Position numbers and translations under genes: made by a program
Notes under the pieces: generated by a model
What the model was told of the DNA's origin: nothing
Database searches by the model: none
What the model saw: only the letters and a program-made list of their open reading frames with translations
Shown: positions 55,520-63,046 of the stretch, piece by piece
Numbering within the stretch: the first letter of the stretch is position 1
Layout: the number at the start of each line of letters is the position of its first letter
NCBI RefSeq assembly: GCF_024346395.1
Contig: NZ_JAGQCW010000002.1
Span: forward strand, 620,001-684,000
DNA from: Cyanobium sp. AMD-g
Lineage (GTDB): Bacteria; Cyanobacteriota; Cyanobacteriia; PCC-6307; Cyanobiaceae
DNA: 64,000 bases
Direction of reading: 5' to 3'

Positions 55520-56598
55520 GAATCGAGGGCGTCAGGGCGCGTCATGGTAGCCAGCGGTTCTGCGCTCAGCCAGCGGCGGTGCATGCGGCGGTACTCGATC
55601 GAGAGGATGTCGGAGGCCACGTGCCGCTCCTGGGTGAGATCCAGGGGGACGGGGTTCGGCCGCTGGCTGCGCACCACCCCATGGTCCTCCTGGAAGATGG
55701 TGCGGGAGATGGCGATCGACTGGGCTTCGCTGCCGGGCAGCCGCAAGCGCTTGCGTTTCGAAAACTTCACCCAGCGGGCCAGGGTGTGGCAGTCGCTCTG
55801 GGGCAGGCTGGCGTTGAAGAAGACGAAGCGAAGCTGGTCGCCGATGCTGGTGTCGACGATGTTGAGGTTGGGGTAGTAGAAGCTGAAGGTGGTCGTGGCG
55901 CAAAGGGGGCCGCTCTGGCCCATCACGCTGCGCAGCAGCTTGAGGGCCCCCTTCACCGGCAGTTCAAAGCTCACCGTGGCGGCGATCATGCGATCCTCCT
56001 TGCGCAGATCAACGGGGATCGACAGGGGCGAATCCTGACTGGCAAAGGTGCCCTTGTGCACCCAGTAGGCATGGGAGTTATCGAGGTTGGACTCGATCAC
56101 CCGGCTGAAATGGGTCTCCCAGTCGAAGCTGCTTTCCACATGGCTCCAGTCGGCGGCCGGGAACAGGGGCAACTCGGGCAGCAGGGCCGGATCCGGAGGA
56201 TCGGGGCCCCACCACATCCAGACGAAGCCCCGCGACTCGACCACCGGCCGCTCCCCCACCAGGTCGCTGCGGGCCGGCGGGCTGGCCCCGGCCGGTTCGG
56301 CGGGGGCCTCCAGGCAGGTGCCATCGGCGGCGAATTTCCAGCCATGGAAGGGGCAGCGCAGGCAACCGTCTTCCACACCGCCCAGGGCCAGGGAGGCCCC
56401 CCGGTGGGGGCAACGGTCGTTGAACAGGCGCGGCCGCCCGGCCGCATCCGGGAACAGCACCAGATCGTGGCCCGCAAAGGGAACGGCAACGGGTCCCTTC
56501 TGCAACGCGAAGGATGAGGCCACGGCATACCAACAGTTCTGAGCCAGTTGAGACACCTGGGGAGATGTTGTCTCTGATACGGACCCAGGAGAAGACAT
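55516..56598 (-). CDS. Rieske non-heme iron oxygenase, paralogue 1
   Basis: 360 residues. Rieske [2Fe-2S] motif CPHRG (C63, H65) and CPFHGW (C82, H85). Mononuclear-iron motif NLDNSHAYWVH with D173, H176 and H181. A QEDHGVVRSQ segment and a C-terminal SDILSIEYRR are shared with the two paralogues downstream. It belongs to the PaO/CAO-like, single-component-oxygenase group that also includes saxitoxin tailoring enzymes; substrate unknown. No C-terminal CxxC or membrane helices as in plant PaO. It leads the devB-devC-devA-hydrolase unit by a GTGA overlap. A TAAGAT box is 21 nt upstream. Confidence 0.92.
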   Translation of the reverse strand: MSSPGSVSETTSPQVSQLAQNCWYAVASSFALQKGPVAVPFAGHDLVLFPDAAGRPRLFNDRCPHRGASLALGGVEDGCLRCPFHGWKFAADGTCLEAPAEPAGASPPARSDLVGERPVVESRGFVWMWWGPDPPDPALLPELPLFPAADWSHVESSFDWETHFSRVIESNLDNSHAYWVHKGTFASQDSPLSIPVDLRKEDRMIAATVSFELPVKGALKLLRSVMGQSGPLCATTTFSFYYPNLNIVDTSIGDQLRFVFFNASLPQSDCHTLARWVKFSKRKRLRLPGSEAQSIAISRTIFQEDHGVVRSQRPNPVPLDLTQERHVASDILSIEYRRMHRRWLSAEPLATMTRPDALDS

Positions 56599-56618
56599 GC
56601 GTTGCTGATGCTGCGGGG

Positions 56619-56624
56619 ATCTTA
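56619..56624 (-). promoter_or_regulatory. candidate -10 box of the Rieske-devBCA operon
   Basis: Minus strand reads CGCTTAAGATCCCC, giving TAAGAT 21 nt before the ATG of Rieske paralogue 1, in the 119-nt region shared with the divergent MFS gene. Confidence 0.4.
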
Positions 56625-56658
56625 AGCGAAGCGTCCGGATGAAGAGTGCGGCACCCCC

Positions 56659-56664
56659 TAGATT
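56659..56664 (+). promoter_or_regulatory. candidate -10 box of the MFS gene
   Basis: TAGATT preceded by CCCCC, 54 nt upstream of the MFS GTG. A GTTGGG/CCCAAC hairpin (56680-56694) lies between the box and the start and could affect translation. Confidence 0.4.
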
Positions 56665-56679
56665 GACGCCGCCGCCAAG

Positions 56680-56694
56680 GTTGGGCCCCCCAAC
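56680..56694 (+). promoter_or_regulatory. leader hairpin before the MFS gene
   Basis: GTTGGG-CCC-CCCAAC forms a perfect 6-bp stem with a 3-nt loop in the presumed 5' leader, 23 nt before the GTG. Too short to call a riboswitch; possible attenuator or operator. Confidence 0.3.
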
Positions 56695-56717
56695 ACTGCC
56701 ATTCGAATGATCTGCAA

Positions 56718-57926
56718 GTGATTCGCAAGCTGCGCAGTCCCCTGGCGATCGTGTTTCTCACCCTGTTGCTGGACAAGCTGGGCGAAAACATCGTCTACCC
56801 GCTCCTGCCCTTCATCCTCGAAGCGTTCTCCCCGGACGGACTCACCCTGGGGCTGTTGGCATCGACGGCCACCCTGTTTTCTGTTCTGGCCTCGCCGATC
56901 ATCGGCTCCCTCAGTGATGCCTACGGCCGCAGGCCGGTCATTCTTCTCTGCGTCGCCATCAACGCCCTGTCCCTGTTCATGTTCGGCGTGGCCGGAACCC
57001 TGGGACTGATCTTTCTCTCCAGGGCGATCAACGGCGTCTCCACCGCCACGGTGGGCACGGCCCAGGCCTACATCTCCGACATCTCCACCCCGGCGAACCG
57101 GGCCCGCAATTTCGGCATCAGCGGTGCCGCCTTCGGCCTCGGCGCCATCGCCGGTCCTGCCCTGGGCGGTGCCCTGGTGGGTTTCGGCATGCGCATTCCG
57201 GTGTTCGTGGCCGCCGCCCTGGCGGCCTACAACTTCGTGATGGCGTTTCTCTATCTCAAGGAAACGCTCCCCCGCGAGAACAGACCGCGCTTCCAGCGTG
57301 CCCAGATCAACGGACTGGCGCCGGTCATGGCTCTGCTGGCGCTGCCGAAGGCGAACCGCGTGGCCCTCTCCTTCTGCTGTTTCAACTTCGCCTTCAGTGG
57401 CTTCACCACCCTGCTGGTGCTCTACCTGAAGGATCAGTTCTCCTGGTCGGCCACGCAGTCGAGCGGCATCTTCGTGATCGTCGGCCTCACGGTCACCTAC
57501 GTGCAGGTGGCCCTCACCGGCCCGTTGGTCCGCCGCCATGGCGAAGCCCGCCTCAACAGCTACGGCCTGGTGGCGGTGGCCGCCGGCATTGTCCTGGTCC
57601 CCCTGGCCCAGGTTTTCGGTGCCGCTGCCGCCGTCGTGATCGTCACCGCCGCCGTGATGCTGTCGGTGGGTGCGGCCTGCGTGATCCCCACGGCCCGGAG
57701 CCTGGTGTCGCGGCTGGTGCCCGAAAACCGGCAGGGGGTGATGCTGGGCAGCCTGATTGCCCTCACGGGCCTGGCCAGTGCCCTGGGCCCCATGCTGGCG
57801 GGGGTGCTCTACGACCTGTCCCCCGCCCTCTGCTTCCTGCTGCAGGCGGCGGTCTGTCTGTTGGGGGCCCCCCTGCTCCGCGGTATCCAGGATCCCGTCC
57901 CCGTACCGGTCGAGGTCGGCCCCTGA
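56718..57926 (+). CDS. MFS drug-exporter-like transporter
   Basis: A 402-residue major facilitator with 12 predicted helices, TetA-like (DHA1 class). The loop 2-3 motif is GSLSDAYGRRPVILL, and motif C is GLGAIAGPALGGALVG in helix 5. FLYLKETLPRENRPR marks the central loop, and the helix 8-9 loop GPLVRRHGEARLNSYG repeats the pattern. It starts at GTG 56718. Divergent from Rieske 1 and convergent with Rieske 2, it is well placed to move the substrate or product of those enzymes, but its cargo is unknown. Confidence 0.92.
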   Translation: MIRKLRSPLAIVFLTLLLDKLGENIVYPLLPFILEAFSPDGLTLGLLASTATLFSVLASPIIGSLSDAYGRRPVILLCVAINALSLFMFGVAGTLGLIFLSRAINGVSTATVGTAQAYISDISTPANRARNFGISGAAFGLGAIAGPALGGALVGFGMRIPVFVAAALAAYNFVMAFLYLKETLPRENRPRFQRAQINGLAPVMALLALPKANRVALSFCCFNFAFSGFTTLLVLYLKDQFSWSATQSSGIFVIVGLTVTYVQVALTGPLVRRHGEARLNSYGLVAVAAGIVLVPLAQVFGAAAAVVIVTAAVMLSVGAACVIPTARSLVSRLVPENRQGVMLGSLIALTGLASALGPMLAGVLYDLSPALCFLLQAAVCLLGAPLLRGIQDPVPVPVEVGP

Positions 57927-57936
57927 GGGGGACGGT

Positions 57937-57973
57937 GGGCCCGCGACGCGATCGGGTCCTCAGACCCGGGCCC
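57937..57973. terminator. nested hairpins between MFS and Rieske 2 genes
   Basis: An outer GGGCCC/GGGCCC pairing (57937-57942 with 57968-57973) encloses an inner GGGTC-CTCA-GACCC stem-loop. It lies in the 33-nt convergent spacer and overlaps the last codons of the Rieske 2 gene. Likely bidirectional terminator. Confidence 0.4.
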
Positions 57974-58976
57974 GTTCGCGCATCATCCGCCGGTACTCCA
58001 CCAGGATCAGGTCGGACTCGATCAGCACCTCATGGGAGCCGCGGAAGCTGACCCGCTTCGGTTCCTGTTCACTGATCACGGCCGCATCCTCCTTGGAGAT
58101 CTGCAGACCCGTGTCCAGGGTGATGCGATCGAACAGCCGGTTGAGCAAGGGGGTGGTGCCCAGGAAGTTCCTGCCGTTGGTCACCCGGACGGTGGTTTCC
58201 CTGTCGTTGTCGGGCACATGGGCCTGCAGCGCCGCCAGGGTCAGGGCACCGAAATGGATGATCGACACCACCAGATTGGGGTAGAGAAAGCGGTACTCCT
58301 TGTAGGCGTTGCCGGAATCCCCCTTCAGCAGCAGGCGGGTGAGGCCGGTGAGCTTCTTGACCTTGATCGGCATGCGCCCGTACAGGCTGCCGTGCTCCAC
58401 CTGAACCGGATAGTGCTCCAGGCTGAAATCGGTGTCGGGGTCGACCCGTCCGATGCTCTTGCCGTGGACGAAGGCGGCATGGGTGGGATCGATGCCGTTC
58501 TCGATCGTCCGGGTGAAATGGGTGGCGTAGGTGAAGGCCATGTCACCACCGTCCCGCAGGCTCAGACCAGCCAGTTCCGGGATGTCCTGCACGTCCTCCT
58601 CGGGCTCCGGGTGCTGGCCGGCCAGCCACAACCAGACGAACCCATGCCGCTCCCGGGTGGGGAAGGTGCGCAGCTGGGCCTGGTGGGGGATGGACTCCTC
58701 GGCCCGCAGGGCCGGGATCGCCACGCAGGCGCCCTGGGCGTCATACCGCCAGCCGTGGTAAGGGCAGACGAGGGTGTCCCCCTGGGCCCAGCCCCCCGCC
58801 AGGGAGCAGCCACGGTGGGCGCAACGGCCGTCGAAGGCCAGCACCCGGCCGCCGCCCTCGCGCAGCAGCACCACCTCCCTGCCCTGGAAGCGATGGGCCA
58901 GGGGCTGGCGGCTCACCTGGCTGGAGAGCCCCACCGCATACCAGCAGTCGGTGGGCCAGGGCGACGGGGAGCTCAT
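57960..58976 (-). CDS. Rieske non-heme iron oxygenase, paralogue 2
   Basis: 338 residues. Rieske motif CAHRG (C52, H54) and CPYHGW (C71, H74). Mononuclear-iron motif GIDPTHAAFVH with D163, H166 and H171. Conserved SKEDAAVISEQ and C-terminal SDLILVEYRR match the neighbours. It begins one base after the stop of paralogue 3, so both are on one message. All metal ligands are intact, so both 2 and 3 should be active if given electrons. No ferredoxin or reductase gene is nearby. Confidence 0.92.
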   Translation of the reverse strand: MSSPSPWPTDCWYAVGLSSQVSRQPLAHRFQGREVVLLREGGGRVLAFDGRCAHRGCSLAGGWAQGDTLVCPYHGWRYDAQGACVAIPALRAEESIPHQAQLRTFPTRERHGFVWLWLAGQHPEPEEDVQDIPELAGLSLRDGGDMAFTYATHFTRTIENGIDPTHAAFVHGKSIGRVDPDTDFSLEHYPVQVEHGSLYGRMPIKVKKLTGLTRLLLKGDSGNAYKEYRFLYPNLVVSIIHFGALTLAALQAHVPDNDRETTVRVTNGRNFLGTTPLLNRLFDRITLDTGLQISKEDAAVISEQEPKRVSFRGSHEVLIESDLILVEYRRMMRERARV

Positions 58977-58977
58977 C

Positions 58978-60006
58978 TCAGGGCGTCGTGACGGCTGGGT
59001 CGGCGGCTGGGGCGGCAGCGGTGGCCGGACAGGCCCGGGCCAGGGCGCGGCGGTAGGCCAGGATCAGTTGATCCGAGGCCAGCAGCAGCTCGTCCCCCTG
59101 GGTGGCCCAGGAGGGACCTTGCGGCTGGGTTTCCACCACCGCCCGATCCTCTTCGTAGGTGTCGACGGTGTTGCGGATCGAGTTGCCATCCGCCCAGCGG
59201 TAGGGGAGGAAGTTGCGCACGCCGATCCACTTGGTGAGGGTGGTGTTGTCGTCAATGGGGATATTGCTGGCAAAATAGATGTATTGAAATCCCTTCCAGT
59301 TGAAATCCAGGGCGATCCTGTTGACGTTGGGCAGGTAGCCGGTGAGGGTGGAACTGGAGTGGCTTCTTTTCCTTTTGACGATGTACTTCAACAGCCCCAC
59401 CCGGGCCGGTGGCTTCAATTGGTGATGCGTGGACACCAGACCCGGTTCACTGTTGATGGTCAGGCTTTCGACGCTGGCCTCCTCCCGGTTGCCGAAGAAC
59501 GGCTTGTGCACGAAGGGGGCGTGGGAGGTGTCCAGGCCCGACTCCACGACACGGCTGAAGTGGGCGTTCCAGCGGTACTCCCCGCTCACCGCCCGCCAGC
59601 CCGGCTGGTCCAGTTCGGGGAAGGGGGGAATGGGGACGCCAGCGGCCAGTCCGGCCTCGCCGGGAAAGATCCAGACGAAACCGGACTGCTCCCGGAGGGG
59701 GAAGGTGGCCATCCGGGCCCGGGCCGGGATGGGTGTGCCAGGCGGATCGGCCGGAATCCTGACGCAGTGCCCGGCCACGTCATAGCTCCAGCCGTGGTAT
59801 GGGCAGCGCACGCAGGATCCCTCCAGCCACCCCTTCGCCAGGCTGGCTCCCCGGTGGGCGCAGTAGTCGGCCAGGGCGTGGGCCTGGCCGGCTTGATCAC
59901 GGAACAGCAGGTAGCGGCGCCCCAGCAGGGTGACGGAAACGGGCTGGTTGCCGAGCCCGTGGCTGTGCTCCACCGCGTACCAGAAATTCTCGAGTCCCTG
60001 GGTCAT
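58978..60006 (-). CDS. Rieske non-heme iron oxygenase, paralogue 3
   Basis: 342 residues. Rieske motif CAHRG (C49, H51) and CPYHGW (C68, H71); mononuclear-iron motif GLDTSHAPFVH with D159, H162 and H167; YEEDRAVVETQ and SDQLILAYRR near the C-terminus. The C-terminal tail is Ala/Pro-rich. It is first in the pair and divergent from the cyclic-nucleotide-binding gene with 28 nt between. The three paralogues differ clearly in sequence, so they are not a recent triplication. Confidence 0.92.
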   Translation of the reverse strand: MTQGLENFWYAVEHSHGLGNQPVSVTLLGRRYLLFRDQAGQAHALADYCAHRGASLAKGWLEGSCVRCPYHGWSYDVAGHCVRIPADPPGTPIPARARMATFPLREQSGFVWIFPGEAGLAAGVPIPPFPELDQPGWRAVSGEYRWNAHFSRVVESGLDTSHAPFVHKPFFGNREEASVESLTINSEPGLVSTHHQLKPPARVGLLKYIVKRKRSHSSSTLTGYLPNVNRIALDFNWKGFQYIYFASNIPIDDNTTLTKWIGVRNFLPYRWADGNSIRNTVDTYEEDRAVVETQPQGPSWATQGDELLLASDQLILAYRRALARACPATAAAPAADPAVTTP

Positions 60007-60034
60007 TCCTCAGACGGGTGCGACACGGGTTCCA

Positions 60035-60646
60035 ATGGCCCACCGCCCCTGTTTAGCACCAGTTAGCCCGGGAACCAAGTTAAACCGGTGGGAGGAATTA
60101 CAGTGCGCTCCTGTTGATCGGCGACCATTGCGCAAGCTTCACCTGGAACCCGGTGAGTTCGCCTACCGAAGTGGAGACAGTGGGCAGGATGTGTATCTTG
60201 TCCGCACCGGGTCGATCGAATTGGTCACCCTCTATCCAGAAACCGGTGAAGGCGTGGATGGGCGCCTTGGGCCCGGCCATGTCTTTGGTGAAGTGGAGCT
60301 CATCGACGGCCGCACCCGCACCCACACGGCCCGGGCTTCCCAGCCCACGGAGCTGCTGTTGTTCAGCCGTGACGAGCTGATGGATCTGCTGTTCGAGCAC
60401 CCCGAGCGCAGTCTTGTGCTGGGACGCAGCGTTTTTGATCGCCTCCGCGACCTCTACACCAACGAAACCCTTGAGTCCGATCTGGCCCGCCTGCGGGAGG
60501 AGATGCAGGCCAGCATCCGCGACGCGGTCGTGGCCCATGAAGGGCGGGTGGTGCGCAGCCACAGCGGCATGGCCGCCATCGCCGTTCCGATCGTGCTGAT
60601 GGTGCTGCTGGCGATCGGTTCCTACTGGTACTTTCACCGGAGCTGA
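60035..60646 (+). CDS. tail-anchored cyclic-nucleotide-binding-domain protein
   Basis: About 203 residues if started at ATG 60035. A CNB beta-barrel is clear: LHLEPGEFAYRSGDSGQDVYLVRTGSIEL, then GRLGPGHVFGEVELIDG and RTHTARASQPTELLLFSRDELMDLL (short parts shown). A helical linker follows and ends in one transmembrane helix (IAVPIVLMVLLAIGSYWYF). There is no HTH, so it is not a CRP regulator. The phosphate-binding Arg of the cassette is RTRTH, only roughly in register. Start is doubtful: an AT-richer patch and GGAGG sit at 60060-60095, so a TTG at 60128 may be used. Divergent from Rieske 3. Confidence 0.75.
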   Translation: MAHRPCLAPVSPGTKLNRWEELQCAPVDRRPLRKLHLEPGEFAYRSGDSGQDVYLVRTGSIELVTLYPETGEGVDGRLGPGHVFGEVELIDGRTRTHTARASQPTELLLFSRDELMDLLFEHPERSLVLGRSVFDRLRDLYTNETLESDLARLREEMQASIRDAVVAHEGRVVRSHSGMAAIAVPIVLMVLLAIGSYWYFHRS

Positions 60647-60708
60647 ACCAGGGGCCCGAACAGATCCTGGTGGAGTCCCCACGGCGCCATTACCACCTAC
60701 CCCAAGCC

Positions 60709-60888
60709 ATGACGATCAAGTCGGTCCCCCCGGAAGACAAAGAGCGCAGCCTCTCGGAGTTCAGGCAGAGAATCACAGCCGACGTGGAGGCCGGCATCGA
60801 CGGCCATGAGCGCAAGATGACGCGGATGGGGTTCGTCTTCCTGGCGATCTTCTTCGGGGTCGTCGGCCTGATGGCGGTCCTGCCCTGA
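60709..60888 (+). CDS. 59-residue membrane protein, unknown
   Basis: A short protein with an acidic/basic helical N-terminus (SLSEFRQRITADVEAGIDGHE) and one C-terminal transmembrane helix (MGFVFLAIFFGVVGLMAVLP). It lies 62 nt after the CNB protein gene. A strong hairpin follows 4 nt after its stop, supporting a real transcription end. Family not recognised. Confidence 0.7.
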   Translation: MTIKSVPPEDKERSLSEFRQRITADVEAGIDGHERKMTRMGFVFLAIFFGVVGLMAVLP

Positions 60889-60892
60889 AGCT

Positions 60893-60911
60893 CCCCCTTC
60901 GCTGAAGGGGG
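60893..60911. terminator. bidirectional terminator hairpin
   Basis: CCCCCTTC-GCT-GAAGGGGG, a perfect 8-bp stem with a 3-nt loop, lies 4 nt after the small membrane protein stop and 25 nt past the end of the convergent RRM gene. It can serve both transcripts. Confidence 0.65.
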
Positions 60912-60936
60912 ACGGCCTCAGGTCAGGCGAGCTGGC

Positions 60937-61365
60937 TCAGACCGCGGCTTTCTGGCTGGCCAGCAGGTTCTTGAGCTTGGCCAGTTCGCCGGCCCAGCGG
61001 GGATCGGGGGCACCTTCGCCGACGGCGTCGGCATGGACCACCTTGTTGACGCTCTTGCGGGCGGGCGTCGTGGCGCTGCCAGGGCGACGGTCGGCACCGG
61101 CGGCTCCGCGGCTGTCACGGCGCTGCTCGGAAATCTCGATGCGCAGGCTGCTGCCGCCGAAGTCCTTGCCGTTGAGCTGGGCGATCACCGCCTCGGCCTG
61201 GGCCAGATCCTCGACGTTGGCGAAGCCGAAGCCCCTGCAGCCGCCGGTCTCCCGGTCGTTCACCGCCTTGAAGCGCACCCCCTCTCCCACGTTCGAGAAG
61301 AGAGCTTCCAGCTCTTTGGCATCAAAGGTTTGCGGCAGATTGCCGACATAGAGACGAACGCTCAT
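60937..61365 (-). CDS. RNA-recognition-motif protein
   Basis: 142 residues from ATG 61365: one RRM with RNP2 LYVGNL (about 5-10) and RNP1 RGFGFANV (about 44-51), then a charged, Arg/Ser/Gly-rich linker and a C-terminal helix. Cyanobacterial Rbp proteins bind mRNA and can be cold-induced or direct mRNAs to thylakoids. This one has a longer C-terminal part (RWAGELAKLKNLLASQK) than the simple Rbp type. It is convergent with the small membrane gene. Confidence 0.93.
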   Translation of the reverse strand: MSVRLYVGNLPQTFDAKELEALFSNVGEGVRFKAVNDRETGGCRGFGFANVEDLAQAEAVIAQLNGKDFGGSSLRIEISEQRRDSRGAAGADRRPGSATTPARKSVNKVVHADAVGEGAPDPRWAGELAKLKNLLASQKAAV

Positions 61366-61431
61366 GGGGAGGGGGCTCGGGAAAGGGAAAAACTCTGGCA
61401 GGCGGTGCGATCGCGCCATTGCATCCAGCAG

Positions 61432-62760
61432 TTAATCACGCCGTGGGTCCGCCTCCTTCGCCTCGCCCTGGCGAACCAGCCACGCCTGGGCCGCCACAAC
61501 GGCCGCTTCGGCCAAAGCTTGATCCGCCAACTCCGCTGTCTCCGTTGCTGCTGTTCCGCCCAGGCGACCGAAGGCCCATTCGGCCGTGAGGTGGTCGATC
61601 AGCTGGCCGAGCCGGGGGCCCGGAGCGATGGTCAGCAGCTGTTGCAGGCGGCGGCCGTCCAGGGGCGGCCGGGGATGAAACAGACGATCCGTCGGATCCC
61701 GCCAGCGCCGCAGCGCCAGTTGTGCCGCCGCCGGATCCAGGTGCAGCAGCAGGGCGGGCAGCTCCTCCTCCAGCTGGCGCTGCAGGGCCAGACGCTCCGT
61801 TTCTGCCAGCGCTTCCAGCTTCAGCGCACCGGTGTCCCCTGGCGTCTGCCGGAGACAATCGAGCCATTGGCGCAGCCGCTGGCAGCGCTGCTGCAGGCGG
61901 CGGCTGGCCCGCAGCCGATCCAGGGTCGGGCCATCCAGCACGGCCGCCAGCCTTGCCAGGGGCAGGGCCCAGGCTGCCTCGTCGGGCGTGAGGCCGCAGC
62001 ATTCCGGCCGCTCGGGACCGAGGGGCTGCAGCGACACCGCGCTTCCGTCAGCACCTCCCCAGGGCTGGAGCAGTCCCGCCTCCAGCGCCTGAGCCAGGCC
62101 CTGATGCCCCTGGCCAGAGGCGGCCAGCCGCTCCAGTTCCGCCAGCACCCTCTCCCCGGCCACGGCGGTGATCCGCTGGCAGTGGCGCCGGATCAGCTCC
62201 CAGGTGGCCGGGGCGATGGCGAAGTCCAGGTCGCAGGCCAGCCGCACCCCGCGCAGCAACCGCAGGGGGTCGTCCAGCAGGTTGGCCTCGCTGATCGCCA
62301 CCATGCGGCGCGCCGCCAGATCCGCAAGGCCGCCGCAGGGGTCGATCAGCCGCAGATCGGCGGCCTCGTTGCTGCTCACGACCGCCCCCTGCAGGGGCAG
62401 GGCGATGGCGTTGACGGTGTAGTCGCGGCGGCCCAGATCGGCGGCCAGATCCCCCCCGCCACAGCGGGCCAGGTCGATCGTCCAGCCCTCCAGCACCAGC
62501 CGCGCGATCGAACGCTCCTGGTCGAGCACCACACAGGTGCCGCCATAGCGACGCCCCAGCTGCCGGGCCAGGTCCATGGCGTCGCCAGGCACCACCAGGT
62601 CCAGATCCGGCTGGGCGGCCAGCCGACCCAGCAGGCCGTCACGGACCGCCCCCCCCACCAGGGCTGAGCCCGCTGGAAACCGGTCGGGGGCCACAGGCCA
62701 GCGCTCCGGTGCCAGGGCCAGCCACAGCTCCGAGACTTGACGTCCCGGCTCGCACGCCAC
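61432..62760 (-). CDS. tRNA nucleotidyltransferase/poly(A) polymerase family
   Basis: About 442 residues from GTG 62760, a class II nucleotidyltransferase. The head has LVGGAVRDGLLGR, the metal-binding DLDLVVPG, LEGWTIDLARCGGGDLAADL-like strand and RDYTVNAIALPL, then RLIDPCGGLADL and LRLLRGVRLACDLDFAIAP. It adds or completes CCA ends (CCA- or A-adding); the two cannot be told apart here. The start is set by the ycf34 gene 28 nt away on the other strand; an ATG at 62796 would overlap it. Confidence 0.92.
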   Translation of the reverse strand: MACEPGRQVSELWLALAPERWPVAPDRFPAGSALVGGAVRDGLLGRLAAQPDLDLVVPGDAMDLARQLGRRYGGTCVVLDQERSIARLVLEGWTIDLARCGGGDLAADLGRRDYTVNAIALPLQGAVVSSNEAADLRLIDPCGGLADLAARRMVAISEANLLDDPLRLLRGVRLACDLDFAIAPATWELIRRHCQRITAVAGERVLAELERLAASGQGHQGLAQALEAGLLQPWGGADGSAVSLQPLGPERPECCGLTPDEAAWALPLARLAAVLDGPTLDRLRASRRLQQRCQRLRQWLDCLRQTPGDTGALKLEALAETERLALQRQLEEELPALLLHLDPAAAQLALRRWRDPTDRLFHPRPPLDGRRLQQLLTIAPGPRLGQLIDHLTAEWAFGRLGGTAATETAELADQALAEAAVVAAQAWLVRQGEAKEADPRRD

Positions 62761-62788
62761 AATGGGCGCCCTGCTGGGCCGCGGCGGC

Positions 62789-63046
62789 ATGTGCATCTGC
62801 GTGGATTGCCACTGGGTCGAGCGCTGTCAGGCCTACCACGCGGTCGAGCGTCAGCACGGCGTCGTCCACCTCACCATGAGCCCCGATTTCAGCCCCCGGC
62901 AGCCCCGCATCCACGTGCAGGTGCTTGATCTCGACGACACGGCGGCCAGCGTCGGTGTGGAGTGGGACGTGCGGGCCTGCTCCGACTTCCGCTCCGATCC
63001 GGGCCGCTGGCGCCGCTGCCGCCCCGATGGGCCCCTGCCGTCATGA
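62789..63046 (+). CDS. ycf34: Ycf34 protein
   Basis: 85 residues, a small cysteine-rich protein conserved in cyanobacteria and red-type plastids. MCICVDCHWVERCQAYHAVE carries cysteines at 2, 4, 7 and 13, with two more near the C-terminus (RACSDF, RRCRPDG). Ycf34 of Synechocystis has been described as an iron-sulfur protein involved in photosynthetic electron flow. The start is the second ATG of a slightly longer frame (62762), chosen because the family begins MCICV. It overlaps tsaB by 4 nt. Confidence 0.93.
   Translation: MCICVDCHWVERCQAYHAVERQHGVVHLTMSPDFSPRQPRIHVQVLDLDDTAASVGVEWDVRACSDFRSDPGRWRRCRPDGPLPS

Noticed and set aside
55516-60006. Assignment of the Rieske genes as pheophorbide a oxygenase or saxitoxin enzymes
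   Set aside because: They share the fold and motifs, but lack plant PaO C-terminal CxxC and membrane helices, and no other saxitoxin gene is present.
60103-60117. Leader peptide MRSC upstream of the CNB gene
   Set aside because: A GTG after GGAGG opens a four-codon frame, but no attenuator structure follows and no codon bias makes regulation likely. Kept only as a note on the uncertain start.
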